This document shows positions 35,601 through 47,600 of a DNA stretch of 64,000 nucleotides, piece by piece. Source of the DNA: Odontocerum albicorne (taxonomy: Eukaryota; Arthropoda; Insecta; Trichoptera; Odontoceridae); assembly GCA_949825065.1 (NCBI GenBank), contig OX463859.1, forward strand, positions 24,259,847 to 24,323,846, given 5' to 3'. The position numbers and the translations under genes were made by a program. Below the pieces are notes generated by a model, which ran no database searches, was not told the DNA's origin, and saw only the letters and a list, made by a program, of their open reading frames with translations. Positions within the stretch are counted from its first letter, which is position 1, and each line of letters begins with the position of its first letter.

Positions 35601-38600
35601 GTGCTCCATAGACTTTGTTACCTACATGCCACTTTATATCCCTGGTAACTTTTCCATCTTTTCCAACTTTTCCAACTTCTGAGAAAATGTCACCCATATA
35701 TTGCATTCACTTTTCCTTTCACATTTATCTATCATCATGACATTGTGTTTTATGACCATGACATTGTGTTTTATGACCATGACATTGGGTTTTGTAATAT
35801 TCATTCTCAGATCTTTCTCTTTACATCTCTTACAATTTAATTATCAGACTGTAATTCATCCTCATTACATTACCACGTTATTAACATACATTGATCCGCA
35901 CACAAACCCATTCGTAATTTGAAGTGACTAATCTTATTAATGTTGAGTAGTAGATTGGAGGCATTTGAAACGTGGATCATTTGTTGGATGGGCTCAGTTA
36001 GCTACTCTAATATGATCTCATTAGGGCTAGAGTTACAAGAGATTGTCTGAATGACGAGTGATATCAAGAAGCAAAGTGGATTTTTTTATTCTGTATTTTT
36101 TTCTTCTCAGGAATTGAATACTCCAGACTCACCTTGCGAATCGGTAATGAACGACATCCAACCGGACTCTATGTTGACACCAGAACAGTTCACTTCTTAT
36201 GTTAATGAGAAATTTGCTGGGAGTTTAATGGAAGATAACAGTGATCAGCCACAGAGTATAATGGAAGACGTACAAGATGAACAGAATACCAAATCCAATC
36301 TTTGTAATAAGGTAAATAATTAGAAAAATCTATCAAAAACATTACTTCTTAGTTTTGCCGAGTATTGGGTCCTTTTTCTAAATTAAATAATGGACCTAGT
36401 ACTCCAAAATCCAAGTTTGATGTTATTATACAATGTTTTGCCAAGTTTGATGTTATTATACAATGTCGTATAGACATAAATGATGCTTAACGCTCTGGTC
36501 GTCCAAATAAGACTGTTACACCAGAAAACATAAAAAAAAACTCAAAATCGTGATGGAAAATCGCAAAGTAAAATTGCATGAGATAGCTGACATCCTAAAG
36601 ATATCATTTGGTAGTGTTTACACTATTTTGCATGAACATTTGGTCATGAAAAACCTTTTTTCGAAATGGGTGCCGCGGTTGCTCACAATGGAACAGAAAC
36701 AACAATGCATCGATGATTCAGAGTGATGTTTGCCACTGTTTACATGAAATAAACAGGAATTTTTGCTTCGGTTTGTGACAATGGATGAAATTTTGATCCA
36801 CCACTATACTCCGGAATCAAATTGGCAGTCAGCTGAGTGGAGAGCAGCCGGTGAAAGTCGTCCAAAGTGTCCAAAAACTCAATAGTTGGCTGGGAATGTT
36901 ATGGCCTCCTTATTTTGGGATGCGAATGGTATAATATTCATCAATCACCTTGAAAAGGGAAAAACCATCAATAGCGAATATTACATAGCGTTATTGGAGT
37001 GTTTGAAGGCAGAAATTGCAAAAAAAACGGCCCCATATGAAGAAGAAAAAAGTTCTCTTTCATCAGGACAATGCACCGTGTCACAAGTCGATGGTAACGA
37101 TGGCCAAATTGCATGAGTTGAACTTCGAATTGCTTCCGCACCCACCGTATTCTCCAGATTTGGCCCCCAGCGACCATTGGCTGTTCGCAGATCTCAAAAA
37201 GATGCTCCAGGGAAAGAGATTTGGCTCCAATGAAGAAGTGATTGATTGCCGAAACTAACGCCAGGACCAACCAACCAAAGATAAATCGTTTTGAAACCAA
37301 AGATAAATCGTTCTATACGGCTGGCAAACAGACTTTTGTGTTAGGAAAGCGTTGGAATGAATGTATCACTCTTGAAGGAGACTATGTTGATGAATGAAGA
37401 AGAGTTTTGGCAAACAAATGTTGTTTTAGTAGTTAGTCCCGGGACTTATTGATCGATGTGTTAGGTTTTGTTTTGGTGTCAGTTGTGGACAGTACACGCG
37501 ATGCAACTGTTTCCAAGGATGCCAGGTGTGGTCTTAGTCCTGGCTATTCTTCCATGTACTTGCTCGGAAGAAGATCTGCAGAGGGAAAGTTCCAATGCCA
37601 CTATAGTTATATCTTTCTGGGATTTAGTGTTGTCAACACAGTTGGAATGGGAACATTTTATCATATCTGGTGGCTTTTTTATGAAATATTGCTCTTATGC
37701 CTAACAGACTTTTGTGTGAGAATCACATAGCCACGTAAAATTACTGATAAATGTATACAATACTTTTAATAAAGTATTTTGAGTCAGAGACGAATATGTT
37801 TGTTACATTTGTGAATTAGTTGGCACTTTGTTCTTTTAAAAGTACACTTCTAACAACCACGACAGTCGGGCCATTTTAAAAATATCCAAAGAGGTTGTTA
37901 TTCATCATTGTACACCTTATAAATTTTGATTACATTTTGATGTTGGTGACAGTGACAGTATGTTTCAGTATTTAAGGGTAGTATACGAGTATTTACTATT
38001 GTGTCTTTTTAGGTAAATATCGGGACATTTTATGATACAGATGTGCCATTGAAGTTCTGCGCTCGGCTGCTAGTCAGCCGTTTTCTTCTTAGCGGTTATT
38101 CAGGTATGTTCGTTTTATTTAGCGTATTAATATAATCACAATAATAGGACAATTTTGTATTGCCTTATAAAGGGTCTTTCAAATTGAGCGGTTTTTTAAA
38201 TTCTTGGATAAAACACAGATGGCGTCGCGAACTTGCCTGGGTCTTGTGACATTTGAGAAGTGTAATGTATGACATTTATAAAAATGTATACAATACAACA
38301 ACGCGTTCAAATTGTTGAATCTCCGGAAACGATGATGTTAATTGGCCACCAAGATCATGTGATCTGACACCGTTGGACTATTTTCTCTGGGGTTATGTGT
38401 AAAACCAGATCTATAAGAATGACCCCCAACTAATTCCTGAGCTGAAGGACGAAACTATTCGCGTTATTGGTGAGTTAGAACCGCAATTATGCCAAAATGT
38501 CATTGAAAATTTTGACAAAATAGTGGACATCTGTGGAGCTTCAAGAGGTGTGACATTTGACGGATATTGTTTTCTGTGTTTCAATATCATACATTTTACT

Positions 38601-41600
38601 TCAATGACCAATAAAAAGTTTTTTGAAATCAAAGCAAATTGTGTGTTTTATTCGAGAATTAAAAAAATTTGAATTAAAAAAACCAGTCAATTTGAAAGAC
38701 CCTTTATAAGGAAATTGCTCAATCGTAAATGTTTATAGTAGGATCATTTCACGTTAAAAAAAATAAAACAAAAATTAGAAACATCACAGTGTTTTTTTTG
38801 CCAGTAACAGTTTTGCTAAATTAATATGGATAGTCGAATTTCATCAAATCATTGAATTCGATTATGGAATCGAAATCAAAATGTATATTGTGGACTTGGA
38901 AATAAACATATAACCATGTGACGAGAGACAAGCTATGAAAAAATATTGAATGAATGTGAATTAATTCGTGGTATTAATTTCCATTCATAACCATTTTATT
39001 AATTTCTCAATTTATTAATTTATTAATTTCCATTTATTAATTATTTAATTAGTTTATTAATTTCCATTTATTAATTTCCATTTATTAATTTCCATTCATA
39101 ATTGGTATTAATTTCCATTCATAACAGTTCCACATCTCTAAACCATCTCAGAGTGTTCTTCATTTTACTCAACACATCAGCCTTGAGTTCACATTATGCC
39201 AAAAGTAGAGCATGTATTGAGAGTGAATGATTAGGGATGAGTGTGAACTTAAGGTTGATGTGTTCAGCAAAATGAAGAAGAGCACGGTGAGATGCTTTGG
39301 GCACACGGAACGAATGAATGAGGAAAGACTTTCAAAACAAATATACAGTTCAAATGTGAGTGGAAGGCATGTGAGAGAAAGATCAAGGAAATTATGGTTG
39401 GATCAAGTGAATGTTATTTTGAATGAAGGAAATGTAGAAAATCTGTGAAATCATAGGGGTTATTTGAAAAGGTGTATGGATGTAAAATAGGTGAAAGATG
39501 TGTATCACGATAGGCTATCTCTCCTTTCTGCCTACCCTGATCAGCTTTTGTTTTTACTTATAACAGGCTATCTCCCCTTTCTGCCTATCCTGATCAGCTT
39601 TTGTTATTACTTATAACAGGCTATCTCCCCTTTCTGCCTATCCTGATCAGCTTTTGTTATTACTTATAACAGGCTATCTCCCCTTTCTGCCTATCCTGAT
39701 CAGCTTTTGTTATTACTTATAACAGGCTATCTCCCCTTTCTGCCTATCCTGATCAGCTTTTGTTATTACTTATAACAGGCTATCTCCCCTTTCTGCCTAT
39801 CCTGATCAGCTTTTGTTATTACTTATAACAGGCTATCTCCCCTTTCTGCCTATCCTGATCAGCTTTTGTTATTACTTATAACAGGCTATCTCCCCTTTCT
39901 GCCTATCCTGATCAGCTTTTGTTATTACTTATAACAGGCTATCTCCCCTTTCTGCCTATCCTGATCAGCTTTTGTTATTACTTATAACAGGCTATCTCCC
40001 CTTTCTGCCTATCCTGATCAGCTTTTGTTATTACTTATAACAGGCTATCTCCCCTTTCTGCCTATCCTGATCAGCTTTTGTTATTACTTATAACAGGCTA
40101 TCTCCCCTTTCTGCCTATCCTGATCAGCTTTTGTTATTACTTATAACAGACTATCTCCCCTTTCTGCCTATTCTGATCAGCTTTTGTTATTATTTATAAC
40201 AGACTTTCTCCTTTCTGCCTATCCTGATCAGCTTTTGTTATTACTTATAATAACATTTTATTGTATACTTTTAATTTATATTTCCAAAAAAGTATATTAC
40301 GAAATGTTTTATAATTCCTACTTGAAAATGTTATTTTTCCAGGTCAAATAATATCTGATAGATCAGTGAGAGTCTCCGTGAAAGCTTCAGCCATATCCTG
40401 TTTATCTTGCATTGTTAACCTGTACCCTGAGAGCCTCACAATGTACTTGGATAAGGAAGTGGATTCACACAACTTGTCCGGTAAATACATTCATATTATT
40501 TTATTCAATTCAATTTACTCAACTTCATCATGGCAGTTATCTTGGGAATATAGTGCAGTGGTTTCCCCTGGCCTTCTACACTGCAAAAGTGCATGGCTGC
40601 GTAGTAACACACTAGACTTCCATACGGAAGATCGCCGGTTCCAACTCCGCGCTGTGCTACTCCCCTCGAATGATACATGCATTTTTCCGCCTAGTGTTTA
40701 GGGTATGAGGATACCTATGACTTCGGTCATATTTATTCTTTCAGAAAAAAGAGGAAAATAAAATGTAATGAAAAATACTTTGGTGCACCATTAGATCCAG
40801 TACAGCGGGTGGTCTGTGAGTTTGCTGGTAGGTAACGGCTCACTTACTTAAAACTTCACGGTACAGCTTCGCTTTTCCACTGAATTGACATTGGAATGGC
40901 GAAGGGGTCCTTGACTACGAGGCCCAGTAACGACAATGACACTGCAGTATCATGTTAGCTCATTTACTCAACTGTACACCAGAGTTTCCCAATTTTTTTT
41001 CAAAGATCTTTGTTTTCATCCCCCCATTGGGAAAACTTTATTTCTATCTCTCTAGTCTTTCTTCATTGAATCGTTCCACATCTCTAAACCATCTCACAGT
41101 GTTCTTCATTTTACTCAACACATCAGCCTTAAGTTCACATTCATCCCGAATCACTTCTTTCCTTATTCTATCGTACATTGTCACCGCATGTTTCGTCTCA
41201 GTGTTTGCATTTCGACAGCGTTGACTCGGCTCTTTTCAGTCTTTTTCTACGTCCACATTTCACACCCATATCAAAGTTGTTACTAAAATACTGTTATTAT
41301 CATTGTAATTTGTTTTTATCAAACGCTGTTATTATCTTTGCATTATTATATGTATTTATTATATAATGTCCATTAATTGATCAGTAACATTCACAAAATT
41401 TTCGTGTGACACATCTATCTCAAATTCGCTTAGAATCTTATGAGTAAGAAAAAGAAAGTTTTAATTTTCATAAATTTTTTTAAATCTTTTAGGAAACTCT
41501 GACTTCAGTAATATGTCACACAATGAGCAACTCAATGATTTTGTTCTTGAAAGAAATGTCTGTTACCAAGAGTCAATGACCGATTCCTTCGGACAAGATT

Positions 41601-44600
41601 TGTTAAGCAAAAGTATTGATTTAATGAGCCAAGTCAGTAATCCTGGGAGCAACAATTCCGGTGTTAGTCAAAAGATGTCTTCATCGGCAAGAAGAGAAAA
41701 GTACAAAGCCATGGCTCAAGAAAGTGTCGATGCCAGTTCTTTAGCTGGTATTCCTAGTAACATGCTTGATAGTAAGCAACAAACCGCACAAAATGCTAGT
41801 CAAATGGGTGCCAGTTTTATGAGTGGAGATAGTACAAATCAAGCTATGACGGCGAGTAATTTTACCATGGGAAGCAATATGACTGCTTCCAATGATCCAT
41901 TATCGACAGATTTCTTGATGACAACAAGTATAGACCCTCTTACATCTAGTCTCGATTTAGAAATGAAATTCGATCATTTCGGAGAATCTTCGACGAGTTT
42001 AGAAATACCTCTAAATACTAATGAATTAGATCAGAATATAACAAAATTCAATATTGAAGAAAAGTTCCAAGAGATGTTTTTAAGGAATGACGGAAACACA
42101 GTTATCGAGCGACAAATTTCGAATGAATCCAAAGGTAGCAAAAGTGACGAAGCAGATGAGAATAAATTGACACAAAAAGATGTACCGATTCGTAAACATT
42201 CAACAGAAAAAAGTTTCGCTCATCCTGAAAAGATGCTAGAAACTGTTGTAGAACATACCAAAGTCGATGATGAAGACTCGTCACAATCGGAACAAGAAAA
42301 TCTGAAAGATAAAAACATAGTAATACAGTCTAAAGTAGTTCATAATGTCAATCATACGATTGGTGCTGCAAATGAAGAAGATCTTGGACCTCAGCATATC
42401 AGCGAAGTGATATTTCTGATGGAAGACTATTCCGATCCACAAATCAGGGGTTTGGTTCGGGTTTGTATCGGAAGTTACTTGAATTCAGCATTGAATGCTG
42501 CTCTGGGAGATTATTACAAGTGGAAACCCTTGAGTGGTTTATCCAAAGATATTGCTGACAAAATGCAACTGGTCAAGTTGGTGAAAATTATTTTAAAGGT
42601 TTGTAATTCTTGATCATTTAAACATTTTTCTCTTTCTACCATATTTTGCTATAATGTGATTTTAATAAGAATTTTTTTTTATAAATATTATTTGGATTTC
42701 GCAATCGCCCTGTGAGCAAAAAAGTCGTATGTGCAGTGTAGATTTTTCACGTGCAGCTTATGTTATTCGGTCGCACAATATATTTTTTTGGAAATAAAAA
42801 CTTAATGTCATCTACTTACCAATTCAGAGCCTTCAACACAGCAGGAGGATGTTGGGTCAGATCTGTCAGGCTCGGTTGATTTGTTATCCGATCAAAAATA
42901 TGCCAGGTTGTACTGTATACAACGAAATTGTAATACAAGAATCTTTATTGGTCTTCTAATTGATTTTTTTTTATCATTTCGCGGTTATATTTTTTCTTTC
43001 AAGACCAATCCAGATTAAAATCAATTCACATCTTTCAAGTTATATTATTTTTCTTATAACCAATTAATCGCATAAAGCGATGGATACCTGTAGTGTTTAT
43101 CTGGATTTTACATTTGTCAAACAGATCATTTAAGAAAAATGACAATATTTATAATATCAGAAATCATTTTGAAGTTAAAAATAATATTCATAATCTTCTA
43201 CAGAGATGGCAGTGCTTGCAATAATTATAAAATATAGCCTAAAAATGTGTCAAATATTTTTTTTATATTATTAAGCTTATTTGACATGTTTTAATTTTTT
43301 TTTCTGCCATCTATTTATTTTCTGTTTTTTTTCTTCTTATTCTACATGTGCAAGGGTGTGGGCTGAAAAACATCTGGTGTCCTCACGGCTGGACTTGCTC
43401 TACATTGGTGGGGTGTATCTTGGCAGGGGGGATGTTATTAGATGAGCCCAGACCTTTTGATAGCTTCTCTCTTAAATGTATTTTCTGCCATTCATGTGTT
43501 TTGAAGTGTATTTTAATATATTATGTACATACTATGTTGCTATCAATAAATCTATATTTATTTATAAATGCAGATATGACCGTACCTGGCCTGTACAGTA
43601 CGAATTAATTATACAAACAATTTAGTCCTTGGCATTGAAACGGTTTAAAAACACCTATGATTGATTAAAAACCACCTCAAAATTTTGTAAATTTTTGAAA
43701 ATATCAAAAATAGTCTTCTTGCTTTTTAACTCCTTTTCATTGACATTTTGCGTTTTGATTTCAGGGTCTTTCTGACGACATACATTCCTGTGTAAACAAC
43801 TCCCTGACAGGGCTTGGTCGTTGTGTGGAGACCCTTTCAATAAGTTACCAGAACGGAGTTATCTCTCCCATATTGAATTCATTGAGATGTGTGGAGAATA
43901 ATGCATATTGGCTGTGCAAAGTTAATTTATGTAAATTTTATGAAAAACTCCCTTACATAAGGTATTATTTTTAATCACTGTTTTGATATTTACTTTGTGT
44001 ACTTAATTTTTCATATTAGTTTTTGTATATTTGGTTCTATTAAATTCTCAAGTGAAATATTGGTTCTTTCACCTCTTCAATATCTTCTCATATTGTCCTG
44101 TTTTTCTTAGTCCTTTACCTTTCCATTTTTTAAAATTCCATTCTCTTGGTTTGTACATGTTAAACTAATCTCCCATTAGTTTAACATGTACAAACAACCA
44201 TGAAAGGTTTTTTTTTCATTCAACTTAACAGATCAGTTTTTAGCTCTCATTCATCTTTAATAACTTAATTTCTTATTCTGTCATATACTTCGCATACATT
44301 TCTACTGCATTTTCTCAGATTCTTGCATTTATAATGTTGACATTAATATGCTCTTGTGAACCATCATTTTGGCAGATCTTAATATTACTAAGTAATATGT
44401 CTTTTAGTACCCTATTGACTTTTTTTTATATTGCATCTTGCCATTCAATATCTGTTTCAACTATATTTATTTAACACATTAATTCAAATACACATGGATT
44501 TATTGCTATGAAGCAATTTCTTTTAATCAACTGATTTTTCTTTCATCTTTTTACAGTAAATTAAAATAATCTTTGAGTAAAAGTGATAAAATTAAAAGAA

Positions 44601-47600
44601 ATTATAAATATCTAAATACAAAAAAATTGAGATAAGAATGAAAATTGTATAGAAGCTAAGGATGAGGAATATTTTTAGATAAATAATGCTTCTTTAACTC
44701 TTAACAAATTATAAGGATTAAGCACATTTAATTCTGCAAGGCAGATTGTTACAAAGTAGAGCAGAGTGAATCATGAAAGACGCTGTGTGATGTACTGGTA
44801 TTCTTAAGATTTTGCCATCACCAGATAAGATTATTTTTTATGTTAACCAAAAGTTAAAATTATTTTCGTTATCACTTTTTTTTCCAGACTGAGCATAATC
44901 TTGAGTGACTGGCACAACCGAAGCAAGCTGATTTTCGATATCATAAGTCAATTCCTGGGAGACCAAGACCAAAGAGTGAGAAAGGCTGCTATCGAAGCCA
45001 TTGCTAGGTGATGTTTCTATTGTGTATTTCTTATCCAACACTGTTGGAGTTTCCCCATGGAAAATAATATTTTCATTTGTGATTGTTCTAGAAGAAAACA
45101 ATTTTGTGTATTTGAAATGTTGTTTGTTCCGTTAACACGTTCACTGCACAGTCATGTGTGGAGTAAGGTATAGAGCGTGATGTAGCGTGATGAGCTATAG
45201 TAACTTGTATGAACCAGTATAGCTCCAGTCACATCAAGAAGTGGACGTATTTCTCGCGGTCATATATGAACATATGATATAGGGTCATTTCACGATTTTC
45301 TCTTTTTTAACATAAAACTTACACCCAAAAATTCAACTTGTCAGTATTTCACATTTTTCCTACAAGTAAATATCCATCAACACACTTGTGTGTGCACTTT
45401 AGCTTCTGATGTAACAATGGACAGTCATATTTGTTCTTACAACTGTATACGATTTTGAATATACAAGCCCACATTGTCAGTAATAATAATTTTTATGTTT
45501 TTCGTCTGTTTTTATTAATTCTAGTAATATTAGATTGTTAAGAAATATTTTCTGCTGATGTAAAAATAATGGGGTGAGTTCTGGGGTTATTCGACATTTT
45601 AATGTGACTGTGAAAAAGGTTGTTACAGTCAGATATTACCTATCTTTATCAAAGAAATGATGTTACTAAAATTGACTGATATTGTCACTTGTTCACTTCT
45701 CTACATTATCAAGAAAGTTTTTTGATCTATAAGATCTATATAATACTTTTGCTATAATTTGAATACCAAATATGGAATTCTTATTTAATAAAGGCTATTA
45801 CACTTTTTGAAAGGGTTAAAAAATAAGCAATAAAAAATGATGTCTGACTAATCTGATTTTCAAAGATAGACTGCGTTTATTGATGATGCCTACTTTGCAA
45901 CAAAGATACCCTGCGTTTATTGATGATGCCTACTCTGCAACAAAGATAGATTGCGTTTATTGATGATGCCTACTCTGCAAAAAAGATAGACTGCGTTTAT
46001 TGATGATGCCTACTCTGCAACAAAGACAAAATCTTGGAGACTGGATTGTCATAAGATCTTGAGCAATTATTATGATTGTTCAGAATTCTGCCAATAATTT
46101 TCTTTTAACCAAAAACACATTTGCGAGGACATCAGTTAAAACTTTCCAAATCTTTTTACAATAATATCAGGAAACATTGTTTTGCTAATCGAGTTGTAAA
46201 GAGTTGTAAGAATTGTGACATTAAACCAGTTAAAAAAACCGTCACAAACTGGACAAGTTCCTACAGTTCCTACTTAACCCTTCATGTTCTGTGATGTGTA
46301 ACTAGTACACATTGCTTCTAAAAACTTTCATATCTCTATAAATATAATAAATACTGGGTTCAGATTTTAGGTATTCCTCCGTAATACATTTACGCATTTA
46401 ATGAAAAAAATAATATTAATAATAATTAGCACTTATCGGCCACATCAGAGATATTTTGTGAAAATCGGGAATAAATTCACCAATACAATCAAACGTGTGC
46501 CAGTGTGTGACGTAGGTATATTCATTCTAAAAACCGCTATGGGTGAGGAAGCGACGCTATTCACGTTTCACTCTCACTCTACTTCGGTATATAGGAACGT
46601 AAAAAATAGAATCTCAGTTCGCAGTTGTTTCTTCCTTCAAGGTATAACATACACAGTGCTAGTGTTCGGAGTTCCGTCTCAGTAGTTTGCGGGTATTCAT
46701 ACGAGGTGGTCTCTGCATCCGTGTTGTGAACGTCGGCCGATGTTTTTATTTTTTCATGTTTAGCAATTAAATTTCAATTATTATCACTTTTGACTTCAAA
46801 TTTAATTAATTTAAGCGATTGCCTATGAATATTCTTATTTTTCCGATTTTAAATAGCTTATTTTTACATGTGTGTATTGAATACACAGCATTGATCTGTA
46901 TTGAATACACAGCACTGGAACGTGCAATTTTTTTTAGCACCGGAAGGGAAAGGTTAATGACGTTTTTGACTTCCATTACTTTTGATTATTTTTCTTTGCT
47001 TTTTTTTTTATGCATATATAAAAGTAAAATTTGATATAGACACCATTCATGTTGCCTGTATATAATGATAATTATAATAAAACTAAAATCAAAGTTTACG
47101 ATTGTTATTACAATATATCTATGGAATAAATCTAATCATGCTAACTTCACAACAATTAGGTTTCAATCAACCTTATGGCATATGTGAATTTAATTTAAGT
47201 CTTACAATCAAAACAATTTACAGGTTTACACCAGTAATTTTCCCTCCAACATCATATGATATCAACAAATTGCTAACGAGCCTAGCAAGTCAACACAGTG
47301 AGGCGCTTCTATTCACGGGACCTCAAGCGGAAGTCAATCTGCTGTCAGATTTCAAGACGGCATTCGTTCTGTCTGACTTGCCTGGTCCCTTGAAGTATTT
47401 AAAGAGTGATATGCAATCTGACGATGCCTTGAGCTTGGAAAAGGAGGAGATATTAAATAACAATCTGAAATCTATTGTTGCTTCCCTCAGTCTTAAATTG
47501 ATGGAATCTAATTGTAAATATTTTACGGTAAGTCAATTTTTTTAATACACATATTTTTATAACTTTAAAGTGTTCCTCGCGGGAAGCACAAACACCTGTG

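Noticed and set aside
39513..40250. Regular 53-bp repeats considered as a CRISPR array.
   Set aside because: The whole 53-bp period is conserved with no variable spacers; it is an ordinary minisatellite in a eukaryotic intron.
46274..46957. Possible fourth piggyBac-like element between TTAA at 46274 and TTAA at 46954.
   Set aside because: The left end CCCTTCATGTTC is plausible but the right end does not mirror it, so the borders are not supported.
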